From positions 1-64,000 of the forward strand of contig JAZUPB010000024.1 in assembly GCA_045604965.1 (NCBI GenBank): 64,000 nucleotides of DNA. The letters run 5' to 3'. The notes below the pieces were generated by a model, which did no database searches, was not told the origin of the DNA, and saw only the letters and a list, made by a program, of their open reading frames with translations. Shown here piece after piece: positions 43,146 through 51,047 of this stretch; within the stretch, counting starts at the first letter, position 1, and each line of letters begins with the position of its first letter. This DNA comes from JAISGQ01 sp045604965. GTDB taxonomy: Bacteria > Bacillota > Clostridia > Oscillospirales > Acutalibacteraceae. Position numbers and translations under genes: made by a program.

Positions 43146-43234
43146 AGTTTTACAAACAAGTCGAGGGTGTGTTTGTTGAGATAACACAACGTCAACGCCC
43201 TCGACTTGTTTGCGCTAAAACGAGTACAACTTTA
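43143..43234. repeat. large imperfect palindrome with 15-bp perfect inverted repeat
   Basis: CAAACAAGTCGAGGG (43153-43167) and its exact complement (43198-43212) enclose a 30-base loop that itself can fold (GTTGA / TCAAC). The palindrome extends outward to TAAAGTT (43143) and AACTTTA (43234) with unpaired bases between. No T-tract follows on either strand, so it is not a standard intrinsic terminator, although it begins at the stop codon of the upstream gene. Confidence 0.8.
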
Positions 43235-43246
43235 CATAAATTGTTG

Positions 43247-43275
43247 TTGACATAAAAGATAAAGTGTATTAAAAT
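43247..43275 (+). promoter_or_regulatory. strong promoter before proC
   Basis: TTGACA, exactly 17-nt spacer, TAAAAT. The predicted start is near 43282, leaving a leader of about 195 bases before proC. Confidence 0.75.
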
Positions 43276-43281
43276 ACAATC

Positions 43282-43476
43282 AACGCGAATGAGCACATTG
43301 CGTAAACGCAAGAAATAATACAAAAGGTAATAATCACTTAAAAACCATTGATGTTATGCGAAAAAATACAGTTGATTTTTTCACATAAACACAATATATT
43401 GTCTAGTGCATTGGGTTATGCACTGTAAATTGTGTAGAGCTGGTTTACAGAAAACTTTTTATTTTAAGGTGATATA
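43282..43476 (+). promoter_or_regulatory. structured 5' leader of proC or unknown ncRNA, with mutually exclusive hairpins
   Basis: No recognised gene. Stems visible: TTGCG-TAAA-CGCAA (43298-43311); TTATGcGAAAAAAT / ATTTTTTCaCATAA (43354-43388); ACACAAT (43389-43395) with ATTGTGT (43429-43435) enclosing AGTGCAT / ATGCACT (43405-43424); and CTGTAAA / TTTACAG (43423-43450), which overlaps the previous two and so excludes them. The last stem is followed by AAAACTTTTTATTTT, terminator-like. A tiny frame at 43289-43318 (MSTLRKRKK) lies inside but lacks a ribosome site. No T-box or known riboswitch core is recognised. Confidence 0.5.
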
Positions 43477-44283
43477 ATGACATTAGGATTCATTGGATTT
43501 GGCAATATGGCAATGGCTATTGCATCAGGAGTTATTAAATCAGATGTTCTCTCTGCAAATAAAATATATGCTTTTGATATTCACCCAAATAACATTAATT
43601 CATTTATACAAAAGTATGAAATCAATATGTCTGATTCTGTTGAAAATCTTTTAAATAAATGCGATACAGTTGTTTTATCTGTTAAACCTCAGAATTACAG
43701 TGATGTACTTAATCAGATATGCCAGTTTGAGACTAAGCACATTACTTTTGTTTCTATCGCTGCAGGAATATCTATTGATAAGATTAAATCTGTTTTAGGA
43801 ACAAACGCCAAAGTTGTTCGTTTAATGCCCAATACACCGCTTCTTCTTGGTTACGGTGCAACCGCTGCCTGTAAGTGCAGCAACACTTCCGATGAAGCAT
43901 TCAAATCAGTTTGTTCTCTGTTTGAATGCAGTGGTGAGCTCGAGGTCATAAGTGAAAGCAAAATGAACGAAATAATAGCAGTAAACGGTTCGTCGCCGGC
44001 ATTCCTTTTCTTATTCTCAAAAGCTGTATGCGAATATGCTCAGGACTGCGGCATTGATTATGAGATTGCAAAAAAATTATTCGCGCAGACTATGATCGGA
44101 AGTGCCAGGATGATACTTGATTCTGGAGATGATCTTCAGACTCTGATCGATAAAGTTACATCAAAAGGCGGCACAACAGCTAAAGCTTTGGAAAAGTTTT
44201 ATGATTCTGGCTTTACTGACATTATAAAATCTGCAATGGACGCCTGTACAAAAAGAGCTAATGAGCTCGGACAAGAATATTAA
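43477..44283 (+). CDS. proC: pyrroline-5-carboxylate reductase
   Basis: Last step of proline synthesis, reducing P5C with NAD(P)H. The 268-residue protein has the Rossmann loop TLGFIGFGNMAMAIASG at the N-terminus, SVKPQNYSDVL, VSIAAGISID, VRLMPNTPLLLGYGATA near residue 120, and the dimer-domain VNGSSPAFLFLF and VTSKGGTTAKALEKF. RBS AAGGTG is 6 bases before the ATG. The long structured leader suggests its own control. It probably heads an operon with the SpoIIM-like and xerD genes. Confidence 0.96.
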   Translation: MTLGFIGFGNMAMAIASGVIKSDVLSANKIYAFDIHPNNINSFIQKYEINMSDSVENLLNKCDTVVLSVKPQNYSDVLNQICQFETKHITFVSIAAGISIDKIKSVLGTNAKVVRLMPNTPLLLGYGATAACKCSNTSDEAFKSVCSLFECSGELEVISESKMNEIIAVNGSSPAFLFLFSKAVCEYAQDCGIDYEIAKKLFAQTMIGSARMILDSGDDLQTLIDKVTSKGGTTAKALEKFYDSGFTDIIKSAMDACTKRANELGQEY

Positions 44284-44324
44284 TTGATCATTATTCATAA
44301 CATATCTTTGAAAGCAGGTGTGTT

Positions 44325-44861
44325 ATGAATAGTAAATCCAATAAATTATGTATAGCAATATATGTTATTGCATTTGTATCCGGATTTGTTTTTGGTTCTT
44401 TAATTCAGAGGAATGACGATGTTCGTCAATTGATAACTCAGTATGCTGTCGTATGTATAAACCATAGACTAAATGCTGATGGTACTTCCTTGTTTTTAAG
44501 TTCTTTTTTAGCAAACATTGTTTTTTTGATTCTCATTTTATTTATAAACTCTTTTAGAATAGGTCCTTTTCTGAATTTCTTTCTTGTTTTATTTTACGGA
44601 CTTGGAAAGGGAGCTCTGATCTCTAATCTTGTCTGTGATTCAGGTGTTTATGGATTATGTCATTCTGCCATAATTTTATTCCCGGGAATGATTCTTGCCT
44701 CAGGAACAATATTGTTCTTGTCCGTGTTTTGTTTTAAGGATATAAAATCCCAAAAAGGGATTTTATATAAATTAAAATTGATTGCATCTTTTATATTTAT
44801 GCTTATTTTTTCTGCGGGTTTGGATGTTACTTCAGCTGAATTATATAAGACTTTTTTGTAA
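44325..44861 (+). CDS. SpoIIM-like sporulation membrane protein
   Basis: A 178-residue integral membrane protein with five hydrophobic segments (about residues 8-28, 58-80, 82-102, 112-138 and 150-172). The pattern FLANIVFLILILFINSFRIGPFLNFFLVLFYGLGKGALISN resembles the SpoIIM family, which acts with SpoIID and SpoIIP in septal peptidoglycan removal during engulfment. The gene directly precedes xerD; spoIIM also lies near xerD in Bacillus, which supports the call. Sequence identity is low by eye, so the family name is tentative and no symbol is given. RBS GCAGGTG precedes the ATG. Confidence 0.6.
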   Translation: MNSKSNKLCIAIYVIAFVSGFVFGSLIQRNDDVRQLITQYAVVCINHRLNADGTSLFLSSFLANIVFLILILFINSFRIGPFLNFFLVLFYGLGKGALISNLVCDSGVYGLCHSAIILFPGMILASGTILFLSVFCFKDIKSQKGILYKLKLIASFIFMLIFSAGLDVTSAELYKTFL

Positions 44862-44879
44862 AGTTTTGGAGGGTTCAAT

Positions 44880-45788
44880 ATGAATAATTCTATTTTAAAC
44901 AATTTCAAGACATATCTTGTTGAAAAAAAATCTGTATCCGATAACACTCTTGAATCTTATTCAAGAGACGTAACAAGATATATGGAGTATCTTTCTTCAA
45001 TAAATATTGAACCGGGACAGGCAGATACTAAAGTCATCTCCGGATTTATCGATGAGCTAAAAGCAGCAAATAAATCCACAGCAACAATCACCAGAACAGT
45101 TGCATCCATACGATCTTTTTATCAGTATCTGATTCTTTGCGGCATCGCAGAATCAAACCCTGCAAAGAATATAAAACTTGAAAAAGCCGAAAAGAAGCTT
45201 CCTGAAATACTTAATGACAAAGAGATAAGACTGCTTCTTTCAACGCCTAATTCCGAGGAGCCGAAGGGTGCCAGAGATAAGGCAATGCTTGAAGTTCTTT
45301 ACGCAACGGGCATCAGAGTATCTGAGCTGATCAATCTCAATGTAAATGATGTTAAGTGTACCAAAAACGAACGCGGAGAAATAATATGCCGTGGCGGAAA
45401 GATTTTACGTACTGTACCGATGCATCCTGCGGCAGTTGCAGCAATGAGCTATTATATCAATAACGTCAGACCTATGCTTCTCACAGATGATAGCAACGAT
45501 GCTCTTTTCATTAATTTAAACGGACAGAGACTTACCAGACAGGGCTTCTGGAAGATAGTAAAGAACTATGCTGAGGAAGCAAAAATAGACAAGGAAATAA
45601 CTCCTCATACACTCAGACATTCTTTTGCAATGCATCTTTATCAAAACGGTGCATCACTTCACGATCTTCAAATCATGCTTGGACATGCCGATATTTCATC
45701 AACTCAGCTCTACGCCAACATAGTAAAAAAGAACAGCTTTTCGGATGTATATGACAGATGTCATCCATTCGCCAACAGAGCACAATAA
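44880..45788 (+). CDS. xerD: tyrosine recombinase XerD
   Basis: Resolves chromosome dimers at dif, usually with XerC. The 302-residue protein has an N-terminal SAM-like DNA-binding domain (NFKTYLVEKKSVSDNTLESYSRDV) and a catalytic domain with LYATGIRVSELINL (Arg I near residue 145), HTLRHSFAMHLYQNG (His-x-x-Arg), LGHADISSTQLYANIV (His and nucleophile Tyr). Length and the absence of an adjacent phage or integron favour the housekeeping recombinase over an integrase. RBS TGGAGGG is placed well. It is 18 bases after the SpoIIM-like gene and is followed by a terminator. Confidence 0.94.
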   Translation: MNNSILNNFKTYLVEKKSVSDNTLESYSRDVTRYMEYLSSINIEPGQADTKVISGFIDELKAANKSTATITRTVASIRSFYQYLILCGIAESNPAKNIKLEKAEKKLPEILNDKEIRLLLSTPNSEEPKGARDKAMLEVLYATGIRVSELINLNVNDVKCTKNERGEIICRGGKILRTVPMHPAAVAAMSYYINNVRPMLLTDDSNDALFINLNGQRLTRQGFWKIVKNYAEEAKIDKEITPHTLRHSFAMHLYQNGASLHDLQIMLGHADISSTQLYANIVKKNSFSDVYDRCHPFANRAQ

Positions 45789-45792
45789 TTTC

Positions 45793-45824
45793 AAGGCAGC
45801 GTTTATTTAAACGCTGCCTTTTTT
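45793..45824 (+). terminator. intrinsic terminator after xerD
   Basis: AAGGCAGCGTTT / AAACGCTGCCTT with an ATTT loop and a T-tract. Confidence 0.93.
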
Positions 45825-45885
45825 ATGAATTTTCTCCGTTGTTAATGGCAATAATTAGATTAACAATTAACGGGGAGTTATGTGG

Positions 45886-46656
45886 ATGCAGTATTATAAA
45901 GTAGAAGTTTGCGGAGTTAATACCAGTAAACTTGAACTTTTAAGTGAGGCTCAAAAAAACGACTTACTCAAGAAAGCTTCGCAAGGAGATCTATGTGCAC
46001 GTGACGAATTGGTTAAAGGTAATTTAAGACTAGTTTTAAGTGTCGTTCAAAGATTTACAAATCGCGGGGAAAACCTTGATGATCTTTTCCAAGTAGGCTG
46101 TATTGGATTGATAAAGGCGATAGACAATTTTGATTTAAGTCAGCAAGTACGCTTTTCCACTTATGCGGTACCGATGATAATAGGTGAGATAAGGCGATAT
46201 TTGAGAGATAATAATTCTGTGCGTGTCAGCCGTTCATTACGCGATACAGCATATAAAGCAATGCAGACAAAAGAAAGACTCACAAGAGAATTAGGACGTG
46301 AACCGACGATCGAGGAAATTGCTGCAGATTTACAAACGCCGAGAGAAAATATTGTAATGGCACTTGAGGCTATTGTTGAACCCGTATCTCTTTATGAGTC
46401 TGTTTATTCAGACGGTGCGGATTCAGTATCAATAATAGACCAGATAGGCGACAAAAATGATGACAGTAATTGGCTTGATGAAATAGCAATACGCGAGTCG
46501 ATAAAAAAACTCGGGCAACGAGAAAAAAACATTCTTTCTTTACGTTTTTTGCAAGGGAAAACCCAAATGGAAGTTGCGGAGGAAATAGGTATTTCTCAAG
46601 CACAGGTAAGCAGACTAGAAAAAGGCGCGCTGAAGGCGATAAAGGATAAAATATAA
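45886..46656 (+). CDS. sigG: RNA polymerase forespore sigma factor SigG
   Basis: Directs late forespore transcription. The 256-residue protein begins with the SigG-specific segment KVEVCGVNTSKL, then region 2 (GNLRLVLSVVQRFTNRGENL, DLFQVGCIGLIKAIDNFDLS, STYAVPMIIGEIRRYLRDNN), SRSLRDTAYKAM of region 3, and region 4 with KTQMEVAEEIGISQAQVSRLEKGAL. The motif RYLRDNN and the N-terminus distinguish it from SigF. ATG at 45886 is chosen over 45880 because ACGGGGAG is then 8 bases away and the N-terminus aligns with B. subtilis SigG. A GGCAATAATT sequence at 45847 resembles a SigF/SigG -10 box but no good -35 is seen. Unlike Bacillus, sigG is not beside spoIIGA-sigE. Confidence 0.94.
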   Translation: MQYYKVEVCGVNTSKLELLSEAQKNDLLKKASQGDLCARDELVKGNLRLVLSVVQRFTNRGENLDDLFQVGCIGLIKAIDNFDLSQQVRFSTYAVPMIIGEIRRYLRDNNSVRVSRSLRDTAYKAMQTKERLTRELGREPTIEEIAADLQTPRENIVMALEAIVEPVSLYESVYSDGADSVSIIDQIGDKNDDSNWLDEIAIRESIKKLGQREKNILSLRFLQGKTQMEVAEEIGISQAQVSRLEKGALKAIKDKI

Positions 46657-46787
46657 CCAGCGCCTGTATGAGCGCTGTACATAAAATGTATATTAATTAA
46701 AAATTCATTGAAGTTAATAAAATACTATGATAAAATACTTTATAAGTTTATTGGGAAATTCACAGTATGGAGGCTGATGATATATTG

Positions 46788-48251
46788 ATGTGCTTTAAAC
46801 GTATAATGACAGCGTTTATGATATGTGCAGTCATTTTGGTTTCTTGTGTTTCCGGTTCTGCAGCTGTATATGCAACTGAGGATACATCAGAATCCACAAC
46901 GACCACCACTGCAACAACCACAACATCTACAACATCTACCACTGCATCGACTAAGGCATCTACAACCACTTCATCAACTACGACGACAACAAAAGCGACA
47001 ACAACTGCAACACCTCAGAACGGAGTAGCGGTTTCACAGCTGTTTTGCTACGGATCAAATAATAAACTTTATAATCAGCTGATTAAGTTTTCGTCCACAT
47101 CAGAAAGTTATACAGCAAATGTGTCTATACCGTTGTGGATGAAGAGTATTCAGGTCAATATAAAGAGCGTCAGCGGTGCAAAAATCACTTATGACGGAAC
47201 TGAATTTTCTGCTGACGGCAGTATGTTTACACATACACTTGAATTTGATGCCGCTACAAAATATAAAACGACTACATATAAATTTATAATAAAGAAAGAC
47301 GATAAGGAAAGTACACTTACATTAAAACTTTCACAGACTGTTTTTGAAACAAAGCTTGAGTCTGTTTCCGTAGATTCCAAAACAGCCGAAGGCTCAAATG
47401 AAGAAGGATATAAATATATTCTTCCTTCGGGAACTTCTTCCTGCAGAATAAAGCTTCGTACAAGAAGCGAAGAGTCTGTAACAATGGGTAAAGCAGGTAC
47501 TGAGCCAAAAAAATTGGAACTCAATTCCGACAAGGTATTTTTAGAAAAAGTTCAGCTCGAAGAAGGCGAAAATAAGTTTAATATTTCAGTCATTTCTCCG
47601 GGAGCTACGATCAATACTACTCTGACAATATATGTCGGAGAGGAACCCGTTTCTTCACAGGTTCAATCTGAACCGATTGAAGAGGAAATATTTGAAACTG
47701 ATACATCATATACCGATTTACCCAGTGAAATTGTTGGGAGCATCGAGCCTGAAGTATCTTCCGTTGTCAGTGTCCATGATGAATCTGACGGTGCAGCATC
47801 ACCGCTCATATGGGTACTTATAGGTGTTGTTATAGCAATAGTAATTGGTGCGTGCATATTTATGATTGCAAGTATGGGCGGCGGAAATAAAAAGAATTAC
47901 TCAGGTGGATACAGTCGTCCGCAATATACAGGCACACCTTACAGAGCTGCACCTCCTCCTGCAAGACGACGTGATCTTGGCAGATTTGTTGAGGATGATT
48001 ACGGCTACGATGACTATTACGGCGATCAGCCGAATCATTATCCTGAAGACAATTATTATCCCAATGATGATTACTATCAGGAAGATCAATATTCCGATGA
48101 CGGTTATTATCAGGACGGCGGATACTACGATAACTACAATAATTCTCAGGATCGCTATGACAGACAACCTCCTCAGAGACAGCAGTATCAGAGTCAGCGT
48201 AGAGGAAACAGAAATGATTTCGATGACTTCTATGACGATTACTATAATTAA
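46788..48251 (+). CDS. secreted/membrane protein with Thr-rich linker and Tyr/Asp-rich cytoplasmic tail
   Basis: An unrecognised 487-residue protein. Residues about 1-28 are a signal peptide (FMICAVILVSCVSGSAAVYA). Residues about 30-75 are almost all Thr, Ser and Ala, a likely glycosylated or flexible linker. Residues about 80-175 form a beta-rich domain (VSIPLWMKSIQVNIKSVSGA) resembling cadherin-like beta-sandwich repeats, with a second similar region to about 280. A membrane helix is at about 340-362 (SPLIWVLIGVVIAIVIGACI). The last 115 residues should be cytoplasmic and are rich in Tyr, Asp, Gln and Arg, with runs such as EDDYGYDDYYGD and DDFYDDYYN at the end. Start is uncertain: GGAGG lies 14 bases before the ATG at 46788. 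It follows sigG, but cotranscription is not shown. Confidence 0.72.
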   Translation: MCFKRIMTAFMICAVILVSCVSGSAAVYATEDTSESTTTTTATTTTSTTSTTASTKASTTTSSTTTTTKATTTATPQNGVAVSQLFCYGSNNKLYNQLIKFSSTSESYTANVSIPLWMKSIQVNIKSVSGAKITYDGTEFSADGSMFTHTLEFDAATKYKTTTYKFIIKKDDKESTLTLKLSQTVFETKLESVSVDSKTAEGSNEEGYKYILPSGTSSCRIKLRTRSEESVTMGKAGTEPKKLELNSDKVFLEKVQLEEGENKFNISVISPGATINTTLTIYVGEEPVSSQVQSEPIEEEIFETDTSYTDLPSEIVGSIEPEVSSVVSVHDESDGAASPLIWVLIGVVIAIVIGACIFMIASMGGGNKKNYSGGYSRPQYTGTPYRAAPPPARRRDLGRFVEDDYGYDDYYGDQPNHYPEDNYYPNDDYYQEDQYSDDGYYQDGGYYDNYNNSQDRYDRQPPQRQQYQSQRRGNRNDFDDFYDDYYN

Positions 48252-48258
48252 TTATTTC

Positions 48259-48287
48259 TTGACAAAGATTATACTTTGTGATTAAAT
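48259..48287 (+). promoter_or_regulatory. promoter of the T-box-tyrS transcript
   Basis: TTGACA, 17-nt spacer, TTAAAT. The predicted start near 48295 coincides with the beginning of the T-box leader. Confidence 0.65.
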
Positions 48288-48296
48288 AATTTTAAT

Positions 48297-48552
48297 AACT
48301 GTGAAGGGAAGAAGTATTCTGCATATCATTCCGCAGAGAGCCGTCGGTTGGTGCAAGACGGTGATTGACGCAGAAGAAATACATCTCGGAGTTGGGTCTT
48401 TGAAATAAAAGTAGGAGACTTCGTGTGCGCACGTTACAGCGCAGAGTGATGAAAGTCACTCGCCGAGGCCGAGTATCGTGAGATATCGGTAAACTGAGGT
48501 GGTAACGCGTAATTTACGCCCTCTGCATTAATTGTGCGGAGGGCGTTTTATA
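48297..48552 (+). promoter_or_regulatory. tyrosyl T-box riboswitch with terminator
   Basis: The leader begins GTGAAGGGAAGAAGTA, the conserved T-box 5' element, has the AGTA-like specifier-loop segment with TAC (Tyr codon) at 48380-48382, and the T-box antiterminator sequence TGAGGTGGTAACGCG at 48495-48509. The UGGU bulge pairs with the ACCA end of uncharged tRNA-Tyr. The alternative terminator is ACGCCCTC-TGC / GCG-GAGGGCGT at 48516-48545 followed by TTTTA. Uncharged tRNA-Tyr is expected to permit read-through into tyrS. Confidence 0.95.
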
Positions 48553-48582
48553 TTCCTCCGTAAACCGAAAGGAGAAGAAAAA

Positions 48583-49809
48583 ATGGGAGTTTATGATGAA
48601 CTCAAAGCAAGAGGTCTGATAGCTCAGACAACACACGAAGAGAAGATAAGAGATCTTCTCAATAACGAAAAGGTCACTTTTTACATTGGATTCGATCCGA
48701 CAGCTGACAGCCTGCATGTTGGCCATCTTCTTCAGATGATTATTATGAGCCATATGCAGAAGGCAGGTCATAAGCCTATTGCTGTTATAGGCGGCGGAAC
48801 CGCGATGGTCGGAGATCCTACAGGACGTTCCGATATGCGTTCCATGATGACCAAAGAAACAATTGCCCATAACGGCAGATGTTTTGTTTCCCAGATGGAA
48901 AATGTAGTTGATTTTGGAGAAGGTAAGGCTGTTATGCTTAACAACGGCGACTGGCTCTATGATCTTAATTACATTGATTTTCTTCGTGAAATCGGTGTTC
49001 ATTTCTCTGTAAACAGAATGCTTACCGCTGAATGTTTCAAGTCAAGACTTGAAAAAGGTCTTTCCTTCATTGAGTTTAACTATATGCTTATGCAGAGCTA
49101 TGATTTCCTTTGCCTCAATCAGAAATACGGCTGTGTTCTTGAACTTGGCGGCGATGATCAGTGGTCAAATATACTTGGCGGTATTGATCTTATCAGACGC
49201 GTTGAAAACAAGGAAGCATACGGTATGACATTCCAGCTTCTCACTACCAGTGATGGCAAAAAAATGGGCAAGACAATGGGTGGTGCTGTATGGCTCGATC
49301 CCAACAAAACTTCTCCTTACGATTTCTATCAGTACTGGAGAAACACAGAAGACGCAAGTGTTATCAAATGTCTCAAATTCCTCACATTCCTGCCTCTTGA
49401 GCAGATCGAGGAGATGGAAAGCTGGACCGATAACAAGCTCAACGATGCAAAAGAGATTCTTGCTTACGAGGTCACAAAGATCGTTCACGGCGAGGAAGAG
49501 GCTGAAAAGGCAAGAGCTGCTGCAAGAGCAATTTTCGGCGGCACAGGCGATGTGGAAAACATGCCTGCAACCGTTGTTGCAGACAGTGAATTTGCAGACG
49601 GCTCCATCGAAGTAACTCAGCTTATGGTTGTTTGCGGTCTTGCAAAATCAAAGGGCGAAGCAAGACGTCTTGTTGAGCAGGGCGGCGTTGCAATTGACGG
49701 TGAAAAAGTCGTTGACGTTAAGGCTGCGGTTAACAAAGATGCCTTCGAAAAAGGATATATTGTTATCAAAAAGGGTAAAAAGGTATTCCATAAGGCAACA
49801 TTAAATTAA
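48583..49809 (+). CDS. tyrS: tyrosyl-tRNA synthetase
   Basis: Charges tRNA-Tyr. The 408-residue class I synthetase has the HIGH-type motif DPTADSLHVGHLLQMII, GDPTGRSDMR, the Tyr-binding YNYMLMQSYDFLCL-like FNYMLMQSYDFLCLNQ, GGDDQWSNILGGIDL, and the KMSKS-type KKMGKTMGGAVWLD. The S4-like tRNA-binding domain is at the C-terminus (GLAKSKGEARRLVEQGGVAID). ATG at 48583 follows AAAGGAGAAG; an upstream frame start at 48532 is inside the terminator hairpin. Controlled by the T-box above. Confidence 0.97.
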   Translation: MGVYDELKARGLIAQTTHEEKIRDLLNNEKVTFYIGFDPTADSLHVGHLLQMIIMSHMQKAGHKPIAVIGGGTAMVGDPTGRSDMRSMMTKETIAHNGRCFVSQMENVVDFGEGKAVMLNNGDWLYDLNYIDFLREIGVHFSVNRMLTAECFKSRLEKGLSFIEFNYMLMQSYDFLCLNQKYGCVLELGGDDQWSNILGGIDLIRRVENKEAYGMTFQLLTTSDGKKMGKTMGGAVWLDPNKTSPYDFYQYWRNTEDASVIKCLKFLTFLPLEQIEEMESWTDNKLNDAKEILAYEVTKIVHGEEEAEKARAAARAIFGGTGDVENMPATVVADSEFADGSIEVTQLMVVCGLAKSKGEARRLVEQGGVAIDGEKVVDVKAAVNKDAFEKGYIVIKKGKKVFHKATLN

Positions 49810-49831
49810 CATTTTCGACACAATAAAACAC

Positions 49832-49879
49832 GGCTTTATGTCTCTTAATTGTTGACATAAAGCCTTTTTTTAGTATAAT
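49832..49879 (+). promoter_or_regulatory. tyrS terminator with the mreB promoter embedded
   Basis: Hairpin GGCTTTATGTC / GACATAAAGCC (49832-49863) with seven T terminates tyrS. TTGACA at 49852-49857 is the mreB -35 box, inside the 3' arm; a 16-nt spacer containing the T-tract leads to TATAAT at 49874-49879. Confidence 0.75.
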
Positions 49880-49912
49880 TAATTGTATGTAATGAAATCG
49901 GAGGTGAGTGCA

Positions 49913-50950
49913 GTGCCATCATTGGATATGGGTGTAGATGTAGGTATTGATCTTGGTACATCTGTAGTAAAAATATATACACCTGACCGCGGCATTGTTC
50001 TCAAGGAGCCGGCCGTCGTTGCTGTTGATAGAGATACCAATGAAATACTTGCAATCGGTACAGATGCATACAGAATGCTTGGAAGAACCTCTGACAGAAT
50101 CGCTGTTGTATATCCTTTGAAGGATGGTGTCATTTCCGATTATGATCTTGCGGAAGCTATGCTTACCGCGCTTGTTCGTCTTGTATGCGGAAATAAAATC
50201 TTTATGCCTCGTGTTGTTGTCTGTGTTCCTATAGGAATAACAGAGGTTGAGCGCAGAGCTGTTGTTGACGCTTTGCGTGCAGCAGGAGCAAGAAAAGTTT
50301 GTCTTATCGACGAAGTAATCGCTGCAGCTCTTGGTGCAGGGCTTGATATTTCGCAGCCATTCGGACAGATAGTCTGTGATGTTGGCGGCGGAACCGCAGA
50401 TGTTGGTATTATATCTCTTAATAACACTGTCGTATCAACATCGGTCAAACACGCAGGAAATAAAATTGATGATGCCATAATCAAACAGGTACGAAAAGAC
50501 CATAATCTTATTATCGGACCGAGAACTGCTGAAAATATCAAAAAGGAGATTGGCGGAGTTGTTCCGAGAGATAAACTCCTTACATCTGTAATTAAGGGAA
50601 GAGATGCAAGAAGCGGTATGCCAAGGCAGGCTGAAGCAACTTCTGATGAGCTTATCGAAGCAATTGAGGAGCAGTGTATTTATATTTGCAGAGCAATTCA
50701 GAGTGTTATTGAGGATGCTCCACCAGAGCTTGTTGCTGATCTGTATGATCACGGTCTTATTCTTACAGGCGGAAGCGCAATGCTTTATGGACTTGATAAG
50801 ATGATATCAAGAAAAACAAGACTGAATGTCTATGTCGCTCACGATCCGCAAAGCTGTGTTGTTGGCGGAACAGGCAAAGCATTATCGTTTATAGATACAA
50901 TGGACGAGATAGAAATTGCTACATCTCCGTTAGACATTTATTCATACTAA
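49913..50950 (+). CDS. MreB-family actin-like cell-shape protein
   Basis: Bacterial actin that positions the elongation machinery of the cell wall. The 345-residue protein has the phosphate-1 loop GIDLGTSVVKIYTP, VVVCVPIGITEVERRAV, the DEVIAAALGAGLDI segment, phosphate-2 CDVGGGTADVGIISLN, GPRTAENIKKEIG, and adenosine-binding LTGGSAMLYGLDKMI. GTG at 49913 is chosen since CGGAGGTGAG lies 6 bases upstream; upstream frame starts overlap that site. mreC and mreD do not follow, so this is more like a stand-alone Mbl or MreBH paralog; the exact paralog cannot be named, and no symbol is given. It has its own promoter and terminator. Confidence 0.92.
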   Translation: MPSLDMGVDVGIDLGTSVVKIYTPDRGIVLKEPAVVAVDRDTNEILAIGTDAYRMLGRTSDRIAVVYPLKDGVISDYDLAEAMLTALVRLVCGNKIFMPRVVVCVPIGITEVERRAVVDALRAAGARKVCLIDEVIAAALGAGLDISQPFGQIVCDVGGGTADVGIISLNNTVVSTSVKHAGNKIDDAIIKQVRKDHNLIIGPRTAENIKKEIGGVVPRDKLLTSVIKGRDARSGMPRQAEATSDELIEAIEEQCIYICRAIQSVIEDAPPELVADLYDHGLILTGGSAMLYGLDKMISRKTRLNVYVAHDPQSCVVGGTGKALSFIDTMDEIEIATSPLDIYSY

Positions 50951-50953
50951 GTC

Positions 50954-50986
50954 AAAACCGGCAGATATATATTTGCCGGTTTTTGT
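50954..50986 (+). terminator. intrinsic terminator of the MreB-family gene
   Basis: AAAACCGGCA / TGCCGGTTTT (with A/T-rich loop) and a T-tract. Confidence 0.88.
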
Positions 50987-50987
50987 G

Positions 50988-51015
50988 TTGAAAGATCAAG
51001 AATATATGCTATAAT
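50988..51015 (+). promoter_or_regulatory. promoter of glpK
   Basis: TTGAAA, 16-nt spacer, TATAAT with TG one base upstream of the -10. It lies 33 bases before the ATG. Confidence 0.65.
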
Positions 51016-51047
51016 ATAATAAATATATAAATTGGGAGGCTAAAATA

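Noticed and set aside
43350..43430. A 25-codon frame in the proC leader (ATG at 43351)
   Set aside because: No Shine-Dalgarno, and the region is better explained by its stems. The 9-codon frame at 43289 is mentioned only within the leader for the same reason.
44880..45788. Tyrosine recombinase as sign of a mobile element
   Set aside because: The sequence, the SpoIIM-like neighbour and the lack of att-like repeats or phage genes point to housekeeping XerD.
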